From Acidihalobacter_A sp037381185 (lineage in GTDB: Bacteria > Pseudomonadota > Gammaproteobacteria > DSM-5130 > Acidihalobacteraceae), in NCBI RefSeq assembly GCF_037381185.1, contig NZ_JARRQY010000036.1, positions 3,664 through 67,663 of the forward strand: DNA of 64,000 nt, written 5' to 3'. Below are positions 42,124 through 50,642 of this stretch, in pieces. Under the pieces are notes generated by a model. That model saw only the letters and a list, made by a program, of their open reading frames with translations. It did no database searches and had not been told where the DNA came from. How positions within the stretch are numbered: the stretch's first letter is position 1; each line of letters begins with the position of its first letter. The position numbers were made by a program, and so were the translations under genes.

Positions 42124-42286
42124 GAATGGGTTCCTGAATAGGCTTGGGTGACGAGGTCAGAGATGCTGCCAAGGCAGGTGTTTCTGCGCAAGCCTGTCGA
42201 TGCTCTGAAGGTGCAAATATTCAGTTGCCGGTCTAATGTCTCTGATTTGGTGTATCGCTGTGAAGATGGCTCCGGGGAGCTTGCCC

Positions 42287-42817
42287 ATGCTGTTTCCGAC
42301 GCCTGCCGCCGGTCTCGACGACCCACTTGGAATGCTGGCCGGTTGCCACCAACGCATCGCCGGCTTTTGCGAAACGCTGGAACGCCTGGAAAATCATCTC
42401 GAATCGGCTGGCGCCGACAGCCAGGCGGGTGATGCCGCCCGGCGCGTCTGTACTTACTTCGACGAGGCCGGCCCGCATCATCATGCCGATGAGGAAGTCG
42501 ATCTGCTACCCGCGCTGCAACGGCGTGCGCGTACCCCGGCCGAGCGCGCGGTGGTGGACGAATGGCTGGCTCGAATAGTTGCCGAGCATCTGGGGCAGGA
42601 CGAGGTCTGGTGTCGCTTGCGGGAGGAACTGCAGGGCGTGATCGACGGTCACGCCGCGGCCATGCCTGCGGCGTCGGAATTCGTCGCTCTGCAGCGCGAA
42701 CATTTTCGTTTCGAGGATGCCGAAGTCTTTCCCCTGGCTCGGACGCTGCTGACCGGCGCCGATCTCCCCGCGCTCGGCCGGGCCATGGCGCGGCGGCGCG
42801 GCTTGGCGGGTTCGTAA
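42287..42817 (+). CDS. Hemerythrin HHE-domain protein
   Basis: 176 residues from ATG 42287, chosen because GGGGAG at 42274-42279 lies at normal distance; an earlier ATG (42266) is possible. A helical HHE cation-binding pattern is seen: LAGCHQRIAGFCETLE, EAGPHHHADEEVDLLPAL, IVAEHLGQDEVW and LQREHFRFEDAEVFPLA, giving the His/Glu ligands for a di-iron site. Roles in the family include oxygen, NO or iron sensing and Fe-S repair. No DNA-binding or signalling domain is attached. Confidence 0.85.
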   Translation: MLFPTPAAGLDDPLGMLAGCHQRIAGFCETLERLENHLESAGADSQAGDAARRVCTYFDEAGPHHHADEEVDLLPALQRRARTPAERAVVDEWLARIVAEHLGQDEVWCRLREELQGVIDGHAAAMPAASEFVALQREHFRFEDAEVFPLARTLLTGADLPALGRAMARRRGLAGS

Positions 42818-42834
42818 CCCCGCGCCGCAGATCC

Positions 42835-44079
42835 TCAGGCGCGTTTGCCTCCGATCCAGGCGTCGTTGGCGTAGCCGTAGCGCTCCCAGGTCCCGACTAT
42901 CCCGTGATTGGCGACGACGATGCGGTCGACCCATTTCACGGACTTGTAGCCGTACATCGGCGGCACCACCAGGCGCAATGGATAGCCGCCCTCGCGCGGC
43001 AGCGGCACATCGTCGAGGCGATGGGCGAGCAGCACGCCCGGGAGTCGGGACTGTTCGAGGGTGAGCTGGTCGACGTAGACGCGGTCGCCGGAGTGGAAGA
43101 TGAGGTGGGTGGCATCGGCGTGCGCGCCGGCCAGTTCCAGCAGCGTTTGCGGACGTACGCCGGTCCACAGCACGTTGGGAACGCTCCAGCCGGTCACGCA
43201 GGTGAAGGTGCGCTGCTCCCGCACCTGGTCCAGGGCTTCGAACTGCGCCAGAGTCAGTTCGAGCGGGTGGTCGACCAGGCCCTCGATGCGCAGGCGGAAC
43301 GTTGTCGGATCAATATCGGGATAGCCGTTGGCATAGGTGTAGTAGGCCGGAAAGCGCGTCTGGCGGGGGCGCGCCGATCTTACGTTGCCGGTCCTGAGGG
43401 CGCCCGCGGCCGGCGTGTCGGCACGCGCCGGCGCTTCGCCGGCCGGGCTGCCGAGCCAGCTCAGGGCGCCGGCGCCGAGCACCGTAGCGCCGGCAGTGCT
43501 CATCAGTGCCTCGCGGCGCGCATAGTCGAAGCGGGCGTTGAGAGGGTGCTTGCGCTGGAAGGAGAACAGTCGCAGCGCGGCGTGCACCAGCAGCCAGGCC
43601 AGCCAGGCGTAGGACATCCAGCCGTGCACGGCGAAGGCGACGGCGTCCCAGCTTGCCGGGAAGCGGCCCGGCAGCCACAGCGCGAAGCCGCTCAGCGTGA
43701 CCAGTGCGGTGAGCAGCGCGGTCAGCGACCAGTCCAGCCAGCGCGGGCGGCGGGGGCTTCCGAGCAGGCCGGCGGCGGCCAGCAGGATCAGGGCGGCGAA
43801 GGAGATGCCGCCCCAGGCGTGCACGGTTTCGATCTGCGGCAGCCAGGCGATCAGGGCGCGGTGCCAGGCTTCGAAGTACAGCGCGGCGCCGGTGAGCATC
43901 AGCATCGGGAAACCGAGAATGAAGCCGGCATGCGTGAGTGCATAGCCGCGCGGCCAGCGGCCGTGGCGCAGAAAGGTGCCGAGGTCCGGATTGTGGCGCA
44001 GCAACCGGCCGCGCAGGAGCAGCAGCAGGCCGGCTGCGAGCAGCGGAACGAGCGCGATGAGCCAGAGCGGTGAGGGCAT
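42835..44079 (-). CDS. Fused b-type haem membrane domain and molybdopterin oxidoreductase (sulfite-oxidase fold)
   Basis: 414 residues. The N-terminal ~185 residues contain about four to five helices with histidines at 50, 73, 87, 152 and 166, as in cytochrome b561/YedZ-like domains. A second hydrophobic stretch (residues 188-210) begins with ARREALMSTAG, reminiscent of a Tat signal. The C-terminal domain (about 240-414) is a sulfite-oxidase-type Moco domain with the molybdenum-ligand Cys294 in FTCVTGWSVPNVLW and PLRLVVPPMYGYKSVKWVDRI. It probably oxidises or reduces a periplasmic substrate using the quinone pool; the substrate is unknown. It follows the anti-sigma gene by 127 bp. Confidence 0.85.
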   Translation of the reverse strand: MPSPLWLIALVPLLAAGLLLLLRGRLLRHNPDLGTFLRHGRWPRGYALTHAGFILGFPMLMLTGAALYFEAWHRALIAWLPQIETVHAWGGISFAALILLAAAGLLGSPRRPRWLDWSLTALLTALVTLSGFALWLPGRFPASWDAVAFAVHGWMSYAWLAWLLVHAALRLFSFQRKHPLNARFDYARREALMSTAGATVLGAGALSWLGSPAGEAPARADTPAAGALRTGNVRSARPRQTRFPAYYTYANGYPDIDPTTFRLRIEGLVDHPLELTLAQFEALDQVREQRTFTCVTGWSVPNVLWTGVRPQTLLELAGAHADATHLIFHSGDRVYVDQLTLEQSRLPGVLLAHRLDDVPLPREGGYPLRLVVPPMYGYKSVKWVDRIVVANHGIVGTWERYGYANDAWIGGKRA

Positions 44080-44206
44080 TGCGTGTCTCTCCCTGCCGGA
44101 TGCGGAGCACCGGCGATCGGTGCGTTAACGGGCCGGCAGCGCGGCTGCGGGTCCCTTTACTCTGTATGTCGTCGCAAGGCGGCCGGCACTTACAGCATGA
44201 ACGGAC

Positions 44207-44977
44207 TCAGAGCGTGATCTGCCGGTAGACGCCGTCCGCGATACGCAGCAACTGCTTGCGGCCGAGTTTGGCGGAGAGTGCGTAGCCGAGATCGCGGTCG
44301 ACCCAGTAGAGCACCGAGACGCCGTGTTCCTCGGCATACCGAAAGGCGGTGTCGCTGCCGGCGTGCCTGGGCACGGTGACGTACAGCGTGAGTCGTTCGC
44401 CGGCGTTGTTCTCGTACATGAACTGCGCCGCCGGCCCGGCGTTCGCCGGCAGCAGGCGGCCGCCCATGAGCCGGTAGCCGTACCGTGCGAGATCCGGGGC
44501 GCGCAGGCGGTGGCCCAGCCGCTTGGACAGCCAGCCGAGCAGATGCGGTTCCTGCGCGGCGCCGACCTCGACGGGGTGCATGACTTCCGGGCTGTAGACG
44601 GCGTAGGCCATTGCCGCTTCGCGCGGGAGCATGGGCGGCGCGGCCGCGAGCCGTGCGCCGCCCTGCTGCAGCGTGGTGGCGCCGAACCAGCCGACGCCGC
44701 CGCCGAGCATCATCCACAGCACGGCCGCGGCGCGCGCCAGCAGCGGGGAGCGCCGTGCCGACTGCGGACGGCGCAGGCGCGCCGGCAGCGATTCGTCGAG
44801 CACGGCGTCGAAAGTTTCGTGCAGGGTCTTGTGCTGGCGCCGGTAGGCGGCGGCTCGTGCCGCCAGTTCGGGGTCCGCGTCGAGCTGCGCTTCCACCTCG
44901 GCGCGGGCCGCGGCGTCGAGCCGGTCGTCCACGTAGGCCTGCAGGCGTTCCTCGTCCAAGGGATGCTTGCGGTTCAT
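44207..44977 (-). CDS. Anti-sigma factor, membrane-anchored
   Basis: 256 residues. The cytoplasmic N-terminus (DEERLQAYVDDRLDAAARAEVEAQLDADPELAARAAAYRRQHKTL) is the zinc-less or reduced anti-sigma form of the ZAS/RskA type. One transmembrane helix lies near residues 90-113, followed by a periplasmic domain of ~140 residues. The start overlaps the sigma factor stop by four bases (ATGA). The periplasmic part (YGYRLMGGRLLPANAGPAAQFMYEN, ending VLYWVDRDLGYALSAKL) is like that of anti-sigma proteins adjacent to ECF sigma genes. Confidence 0.88.
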   Translation of the reverse strand: MNRKHPLDEERLQAYVDDRLDAAARAEVEAQLDADPELAARAAAYRRQHKTLHETFDAVLDESLPARLRRPQSARRSPLLARAAAVLWMMLGGGVGWFGATTLQQGGARLAAAPPMLPREAAMAYAVYSPEVMHPVEVGAAQEPHLLGWLSKRLGHRLRAPDLARYGYRLMGGRLLPANAGPAAQFMYENNAGERLTLYVTVPRHAGSDTAFRYAEEHGVSVLYWVDRDLGYALSAKLGRKQLLRIADGVYRQITL

Positions 44978-45465
44978 TTGATCCTCCGGATCCGGTTGTC
45001 CTGTTCGCCTTCGAGGGCGCGGCGCAGGCGCTCGCGTCCGCGCGCCAGGCGCGACATCACGGTGCCCTGCGGAATGCCGAGCACGCGCGCGGTCTCGGCG
45101 TAGCTGAATTCCTCCAGCCCGACCAGCAGCACCACTTCGCGGAACTCGGGTGGCAGCGCGTCGATCGCCGCCAGCAGATCGCGGGCGACCAGCAGGTTTT
45201 CCTGCCGTGCACTCACCGGGGCGTCCAGCTCGTCGGTCCAGGGCAGGGTGGTGCGCTCGGTGCGGAGCTGGTTGACGTAGACGTTGTGCATGAGGGTGAA
45301 CAGCCAGGCGCGCAGGTCGGTGCCGCGCCGCCACAGCGAGAATTTCTTCAGCGCACGTTCGAGCGTGTCCTGCACCAGGTCATCGGCGCGCGTGCGGTCG
45401 CCCAGCAGGGCGCGGGCGTAGCGCCGCAGGCGCGGAATGTGCGGTTCGATCGACGCGTAGTCCAT
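44974..45465 (-). CDS. ECF RNA polymerase sigma factor
   Basis: 163 residues with region 2 (YARALLGDRTRADDLVQDTLERALKKFSLWRRGTDLRAWLFTLMHN) and region 4 (LPPEFREVVLLVGLEEFSYAETARVLGIPQGTVMSRLARGRERLRRAL). It redirects RNA polymerase to its own regulon and is held by the coupled anti-sigma factor. The neighbouring secreted NTF2-like protein and Moco oxidoreductase are plausible targets, which is inference. The inducing signal is not visible. Confidence 0.93.
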   Translation of the reverse strand: MDYASIEPHIPRLRRYARALLGDRTRADDLVQDTLERALKKFSLWRRGTDLRAWLFTLMHNVYVNQLRTERTTLPWTDELDAPVSARQENLLVARDLLAAIDALPPEFREVVLLVGLEEFSYAETARVLGIPQGTVMSRLARGRERLRRALEGEQDNRIRRIK

Positions 45466-45522
45466 CGCGGGTGTCCCGGTCGGGGCCGGACGCGCCGCGG
45501 GCGGCGGCGTCCGGCCGGGCGG

Positions 45523-45951
45523 TCAGTATGCGGTAGCCTTGAGTTTCGGGTCGATCTGCCAGATTTCGTTGACGAGCTTACCGTCGCGGTAGGTCATGAC
45601 GTAGCGCACCTTGATGTCCTTACTGGCCTTGAACACCACATCCGCGGTGACCGTGGCGCCCTTGGGATTGGCGCTCACGCGCAGCTCGTTCACGCTGTGG
45701 CCGATGCGCCCGTTGGCCTTGGTGAACTTGGTCCATACGCCGCGGATGGCGGCCGGGTTGGCGTAGGCGCCGTCGAGCGGCCCGCCGACCCACTGGAAGA
45801 CGGCGTTCGGCGCGTAGTCGGCTGCGATCGCCGCCAGGTTGGCGTCGGCGATTGCCTGCAGATGATGACAGGCATCATCCGCCGGACCGGCGAAGGCGGG
45901 CAGGACGGCACCGCCGAGAACGGCGGCAGCGAGAAAGCGGGTGGTACGCAT
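45523..45951 (-). CDS. Exported SnoaL/NTF2-like protein
   Basis: 142 residues. The N-terminus MRTTRFLAAAVLGGAVLPAFA is a signal peptide with an AFA cleavage site. The mature part has the SnoaL/NTF2 cone fold pattern: IADANLAAIAADYAPNAVFQWVGGPLDGAYANPAAIRGVWTKFTKANG and VTADVVFKASKDIKVRYVMTYRDGKLVNEIWQIDPKLK. Many such proteins bind small hydrophobic ligands. It lies 57 bp upstream of the sigma factor gene on the same strand and may be part of its operon. Confidence 0.75.
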   Translation of the reverse strand: MRTTRFLAAAVLGGAVLPAFAGPADDACHHLQAIADANLAAIAADYAPNAVFQWVGGPLDGAYANPAAIRGVWTKFTKANGRIGHSVNELRVSANPKGATVTADVVFKASKDIKVRYVMTYRDGKLVNEIWQIDPKLKATAY

Positions 45952-46087
45952 GATGTGGCTCCTGTGCTCGGACGGCCCCCCTGTGGAGCCGCTTGTCAGG
46001 CAAACACTCTGCGGCGTCGTTTATTCCCGGCCGATGTGAATTTTTTGTCCATCGTCTCAAATCAGCGACATTTGAGAGTCCCCTCCC

Positions 46088-47677
46088 GTGCCCCCGAGAA
46101 TGCGCCCGACATTTCGAATTGGGGAGCATCCGGATTTGTTGCAGAGGGTTTTCAGCGTTGCGGGAGTGGCCTTGCTGACGGTGTTCATGGCGCCGGCTGC
46201 GCTGGCGGCCGGTTTCGGTTTCGAGCAGGCGGTGGCCAAGGCCGAGGCTCTTGCCAAGCAGCCCTATGCGGCGCCCAAGGCGATTCCGAAGGCGTTGCAG
46301 GAACTGGATTACGCCACCTACCGCCATATCCGCTTCAAACCCGAGCATGCGCTTTGGCGTGCGGCCGATTCCAGGTTTCAGGTGAGTCTGGTTTCGCCGG
46401 GTCTGTATTACGGGCACACAGTGAAGATCGACGTGGTCGACGCCGAAGGCGTGCATTCGCTTGCATACGACAAGCAGGATTTCGAATTTCCCAACCAGAA
46501 ACTCGCTCAGCAGGTTCCCGACGATCTCGGCTACGCCGGCTTCAGGCTTAGCTACCCGCTGGGCGACAAGAACGGGCGCACCGGTTTCCTGGTGTTCGCC
46601 GGCGCGAGTAACTTTAGCGGCATCGGGCGCGGCAACGTCTTCGGTCTTTCCGCGCGCGGCATCGCAGTCGATACCGGCCTGCCGTCCGGGGAGCAGTTTC
46701 CCCGTTTCGTTCAGTACTGGCTGATCCGCCCCGACGCCAAGGCGACGTCGATCAAGTTCTACGCGCTGCTGGACGGGAGGAGTCTGACCGGCGCCTACCA
46801 GTTCGTCGTCTATCCCGGCGCACCCACGCGATTGCAGGTCAAGGCGGTGCTGTTCGCGCGCACCGGCGTCAGGCAGCTCGGCGTGGCGCCATTGAGCAGC
46901 ATGTTCTTCTACGGCAGCAACACCGCCCGCCCGGCCGGTGAATGGCGTCCCCAGGTGCATGATTCCGGTGGTCTGCTGATTCATAACGGTAGCGGAGAGT
47001 GGCTGTGGCGGCCGTTGCTCAACCCGCGCACGCTCAAGCTCGATTACTTCTCCACGGACAATGTACGCGGCTTCGGCCTGCTGCAGCGCGATACGGCGTT
47101 TACCGACTATCAGGATGCCGTCGCCCATTACGAGCGTCGTCCCAGCGCCTGGGTGACGCCGGATGGAAACTGGGGCAAGGGGCATGTCGTGTTGGTCGAG
47201 ATTCCAAGCTCGGACGAGACCCACGACAACATCGTGGCCTTTTGGACGCCGGCCGTTCCGGTGGAGGCCGGGGATCGGCTCGGTTTCGACTACGACATCG
47301 CACTGGGTGGTCCCGAGCTTGACGGCGAATCGATGGCCCGCGTCGTCAAGACCTTCGTCGGGCGTAGTGACACGTCCGGCAAGGGCAAGGCCGACGGTGC
47401 CTACCGCTTCGTCGTCGATTTCCGCGGCGGGCTGCTGGCCAAGCTTCCACCTGCAGCTTCCGTGCAAGGCGTGGTGACTGGGCAGGACGGCACCCAGGTG
47501 ATCGAGCACTACGTCGAATACATTCCCGCTCTCGAACAATGGCGCCTGTCGATCCTGGCCAAGCCGGCCGCCGGCAAGCCCGTCGAGTTGCGCGCCTTTC
47601 TCAAGCAGGGCGGGGACACCTTGAGCGAGACATGGAGTTATGGACTGCCGGAGCGGAACCGCATCGGTGGCAGCTAG
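46088..47677 (+). CDS. opgG: Periplasmic glucan biosynthesis protein OpgG/MdoG
   Basis: 529 residues from GTG 46088 (ATG 46100 is an alternative). A signal peptide (VFSVAGVALLTVFMAPAALAA) lies in residues 20-41. The mature domain has the OpgG pattern: DYATYRHIRFKPEHALWR, QFPRFVQYWLIRPD, PLSSMFFYGSNTARPAGEWRPQVHDSGGLLI and ERRPSAWVTPDGNWGKGHVVLVEIPSSDETHDNIVAFWTP. OpgG works with OpgH to make branched osmoregulated periplasmic glucans. It opens an operon with two small genes, opgH and a DUF481-type gene. Confidence 0.96.
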   Translation: MPPRMRPTFRIGEHPDLLQRVFSVAGVALLTVFMAPAALAAGFGFEQAVAKAEALAKQPYAAPKAIPKALQELDYATYRHIRFKPEHALWRAADSRFQVSLVSPGLYYGHTVKIDVVDAEGVHSLAYDKQDFEFPNQKLAQQVPDDLGYAGFRLSYPLGDKNGRTGFLVFAGASNFSGIGRGNVFGLSARGIAVDTGLPSGEQFPRFVQYWLIRPDAKATSIKFYALLDGRSLTGAYQFVVYPGAPTRLQVKAVLFARTGVRQLGVAPLSSMFFYGSNTARPAGEWRPQVHDSGGLLIHNGSGEWLWRPLLNPRTLKLDYFSTDNVRGFGLLQRDTAFTDYQDAVAHYERRPSAWVTPDGNWGKGHVVLVEIPSSDETHDNIVAFWTPAVPVEAGDRLGFDYDIALGGPELDGESMARVVKTFVGRSDTSGKGKADGAYRFVVDFRGGLLAKLPPAASVQGVVTGQDGTQVIEHYVEYIPALEQWRLSILAKPAAGKPVELRAFLKQGGDTLSETWSYGLPERNRIGGS

Positions 47678-47745
47678 GACCGGAAGGTCCTAGGGCAGGA
47701 GCAACGGCTTTAACCGCAGTTCTCTTATCGAAAAGGAGATCCGAT

Positions 47746-48258
47746 ATGACTCGCAACTATGTTGAACTGACGCTTCCGGAGTGGGCCACGCCGTTGGCCG
47801 AGGACCTTTTGGGAAGCACCGTTGAGATTACGGCGCACGCCAACGACGGCAGGGTCCTGCGGTCGTTCCGCTTCAGTGGCTCGAGCTTCGAGCGTTTGGG
47901 CGTCGAGGCCGAACTGATGGAGCGCCGGGTGCCGTTCGACGTGCACCGGCAGGAAGCCGAAGAAGGCGGTCCGTGCCGCAGCGCCGAACGCCGGGTGCGT
48001 TTCGACACCGACGGTGTTCTGGAGGTCGATCTGGAGGATATTCCGAACGAAATGGGCAGCGTCTACATCGGTCTGCTCGAAACCGTACACACCACCGGCG
48101 AACGGGAGGCGGTCGATGCCTTTCTGCGGGCGGCGAAGGAGCGCCAGGTGGTCGAGCCTCTCGCCGAGGTGGCGCCGCTGCCAGACCAGATTTCCACGCT
48201 GCGCAACGCCGAAGACGCCGCGCGCAAGGCCGGCCTGCACCAGCGCCGCATTTTGTAG
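47746..48258 (+). CDS. Hypothetical protein in the glucan operon
   Basis: 170 residues from ATG 47746, preceded by AAAGGAGAT. No family is recognised. There is no signal peptide or membrane segment, so the protein is cytoplasmic. Composition is acidic, with predicted beta-strands in the first half (NYVELTLPEWATPLAEDLLGSTVEI) and a helical C-terminus (GEREAVDAFLRAAKERQVVEPL). A role in substrate supply or regulation of OpgH is inferred only from position between opgG and opgH. Confidence 0.75.
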   Translation: MTRNYVELTLPEWATPLAEDLLGSTVEITAHANDGRVLRSFRFSGSSFERLGVEAELMERRVPFDVHRQEAEEGGPCRSAERRVRFDTDGVLEVDLEDIPNEMGSVYIGLLETVHTTGEREAVDAFLRAAKERQVVEPLAEVAPLPDQISTLRNAEDAARKAGLHQRRIL

Positions 48259-48268
48259 GCAGTCCGCC

Positions 48269-48502
48269 ATGCGACACGATGAACTGGCACGTCTCACGTT
48301 GCGGTCGCTGGCCTATGCAGAACTGTGTACAGATGAGATCGAGCGCGACGGGCGCGAAGTGCTGGAGTTGCTGGCGCACTCCGTCGAACGGGACGACGGA
48401 CGTGCGCTGGAGCGGATGATCGACGACCTGGGCGGACACGCGCCTGCGCCGCAGGTCGGGGCTCGGCCGCCGTTCCTGCGAGGGAGCGTGCGCTATGTCT
48501 GA
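48269..48502 (+). CDS. Small hypothetical protein in the glucan operon
   Basis: 77 residues from ATG 48269, beginning RHDELARLTLRSLAYAELCTDEIERDG. No family is recognised. It is mostly helical, with a Gly/Pro/Arg-rich tail (PQVGARPPFLRGSVRYV). It overlaps the opgH start by eight bases and follows the previous small gene by 10 bp, so it is translationally linked to both. Confidence 0.65.
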   Translation: MRHDELARLTLRSLAYAELCTDEIERDGREVLELLAHSVERDDGRALERMIDDLGGHAPAPQVGARPPFLRGSVRYV

Positions 48503-50642
48503 ACAGGTTCAAGGTGGCTTGCCGCTCCCCGGGTGGGGAGCGGCCATCGACAAGACTTCCTCCTGGCGGCTGACAGCCTGGTGGCGGCGCGGGCTGTTCA
48601 GCGCGTTGGTGCTGGCGCAGACGCTGGCCGGTGCCTGGACCATGCTCGCCATCCTGCCCTACCACGGCAGCGGCGTGCTGGAGTTGTCGCTGCTGGCCAT
48701 CTACACGCTGCTGTTCGCCTGGATCTCGGCGGGCATGTGGATGGCCGTGTTCGGTTTCGCTGTGCGTGCCGCGGGCGGCGATCCACGCTCGCTGCTGCGC
48801 CGCCATCGGGGCAGACTCGATGGCACACAGTTGGCGCCTACCGCGGTGCTGATGCCGATTTATCACGAGGACGTGGAACGTTCGCTACGCGGGCTGCGGG
48901 CGACCTATCGCTCGTTGCAGCAGAGCGGGCAACTGGCCTATTTCGAATTCTTCATCCTGTCCGACAGCCGCGATCCCGAACGCTGGCTGGCCGAGCAGGC
49001 GGCCTGGCAGAAGTTGTGCCGCGAACTGAATGCGCACAGCCGGCTCCACTATCGCCGACGACGCGTCAACCTGAAGGCCAAAACGGGCAACATCGGCGAC
49101 TTCCTGCGCCGCTGGGGGCGCCGTTTCCGCTATTTCGTGGTGCTCGACGCCGACAGCCTGATGAGCGGCGAGGCCCTGGTGAAGATGGTGCGGCTGATGG
49201 AGCGCGAGCCACGCTGCGGCATCTTGCAGACGGCCCCGACGCTGGTCAACGCACGCTCACCGTTCGCGCGCCTGCAGCAGTTCTCCAACCACCTCTACGG
49301 CCCGTTGTTCACTGCTGGCCTGGCTTCGCTTCAGCTCGGTGAGGCGGCTTACTGGGGGCACAACGCGATCATCCGCACCGAGCCGTTCATGCGCCACTGC
49401 GGTCTGCGCGCGATGCGCGGCCTGGGCTTGTTCCGCGGGCCGGTGCTGAGCCACGATTTCGTCGAGGCCGCCTACATGGCGCGCGCCGGCTACGAGGTGT
49501 GGCTGGAGCCCGGGCTCGACGGCAGCTACGAGGAATCGCCTCCGTCGCTGGATGACGAACTGGCGCGCGACCGCCGCTGGGCCAAGGGCAATCTGCAGCA
49601 CCTGCGTCTGCTGTTCGGCGCCCGCGGCGTGCGCTTCGCGCACCGCCTGGCCTTCCTCAACGGCATATTGTCCTACGCCGCCTCGCCGCTGTGGCTGGCT
49701 TTTCTGGCATTGAGTACGGCCGAAGTCGCACGCTTCACGCTGTGGCCCATCGACTACTTCCCCAGCCGCTACAGCCTGTTTCCGGTATGGCCGCAATGGA
49801 ATCCCGGCTGGGCGGTGGGACTGGCCTCGAGTACCGCGCTCATCCTGCTGTTGCCGAAACTGCTGGCCCTGGTCGACGCCGGGCTGCGCACCTGGCGCCG
49901 GCGCGCCTACGGCGGCCTCGCGCGCCTGCTCGGCGGTGCGCTGTTGGAAACCCTGGGGTCGGCGCTGCTGGCGCCGGTGCGCATGCTCGCGCACAGCCGC
50001 TACGTGGTCGGTGCGCTGCTGGCCATCCAGGTGCAGTGGGCGGGGCAGAATCGCAGCGAGGAACTGGCCTGGGGCGCTACGCTGCTCAAGCATCTGCCCG
50101 CGGCCCTGGTCGCCTTGGCCTGGGCCGGCTTCGGCTATCACCTCAAGCCGATGTTCTTCTACTGGTCGCTGCCGGTCGTCGTGCCGCTGCTGCTGGCTGC
50201 ACCGACTTCGGTGCTGCTGTCGCGCTTCGCGCTCGGCGATCGTCTGCGCCGCGCCGGCCTGTGGACGATCCCCCAGGAGGCGCCCGGTGCCGATCCGCTG
50301 CTCGCCGATCTGCAATGCGACGCGTTGCTGGAGCGCTCCCGCATCGGCCTCGGCGCCTTCGAGATGGCGATCCTGCATCCGCGTCGCAACGTGCTGGCCC
50401 GCGGCATGGCACGCTCGGAACGCGGGCCGCGCGCCGATCGCGTGAGGCAGTTGCGCGAGCGCTGCCTGGATGAGGGGCCGCAAGCGCTGCAGCGCGACGA
50501 ACTGGCTCTGCTCGCCGACAGCCGTGAAGCGCTGGCCTGGCTGCACCGCAGTGCCTGGCTGGCCGCTCCCGACAATCCCTGGGGAGCGCGCGCCGAGGCG
50601 CTGGCTCTTACGGTCTGCACGCCACGCGATAACCGTGAGTGA
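48495..50642 (+). CDS. opgH: Glucan glucosyltransferase OpgH/MdoH
   Basis: 715 residues. Two N-terminal helices precede a GT2 cytosolic domain with YFVVLDADSLMSGEALVKM, LSHDFVEAAYMARAGYEVWL and RDRRWAKGNLQHLRLL (the QxxRW-like motif). Several C-terminal helices (about residues 390-600) form the membrane channel. It polymerises beta-1,2-linked glucose from UDP-glucose for periplasmic glucans. It overlaps the preceding small gene by 8 bp and the following DUF481 gene by a few bases. Confidence 0.95.
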   Translation: MSEQVQGGLPLPGWGAAIDKTSSWRLTAWWRRGLFSALVLAQTLAGAWTMLAILPYHGSGVLELSLLAIYTLLFAWISAGMWMAVFGFAVRAAGGDPRSLLRRHRGRLDGTQLAPTAVLMPIYHEDVERSLRGLRATYRSLQQSGQLAYFEFFILSDSRDPERWLAEQAAWQKLCRELNAHSRLHYRRRRVNLKAKTGNIGDFLRRWGRRFRYFVVLDADSLMSGEALVKMVRLMEREPRCGILQTAPTLVNARSPFARLQQFSNHLYGPLFTAGLASLQLGEAAYWGHNAIIRTEPFMRHCGLRAMRGLGLFRGPVLSHDFVEAAYMARAGYEVWLEPGLDGSYEESPPSLDDELARDRRWAKGNLQHLRLLFGARGVRFAHRLAFLNGILSYAASPLWLAFLALSTAEVARFTLWPIDYFPSRYSLFPVWPQWNPGWAVGLASSTALILLLPKLLALVDAGLRTWRRRAYGGLARLLGGALLETLGSALLAPVRMLAHSRYVVGALLAIQVQWAGQNRSEELAWGATLLKHLPAALVALAWAGFGYHLKPMFFYWSLPVVVPLLLAAPTSVLLSRFALGDRLRRAGLWTIPQEAPGADPLLADLQCDALLERSRIGLGAFEMAILHPRRNVLARGMARSERGPRADRVRQLRERCLDEGPQALQRDELALLADSREALAWLHRSAWLAAPDNPWGARAEALALTVCTPRDNRE

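Noticed and set aside
48495..50642. Cellulose synthase BcsA instead of OpgH
   Set aside because: The opgG neighbour, overall length and absence of a PilZ domain favour OpgH.
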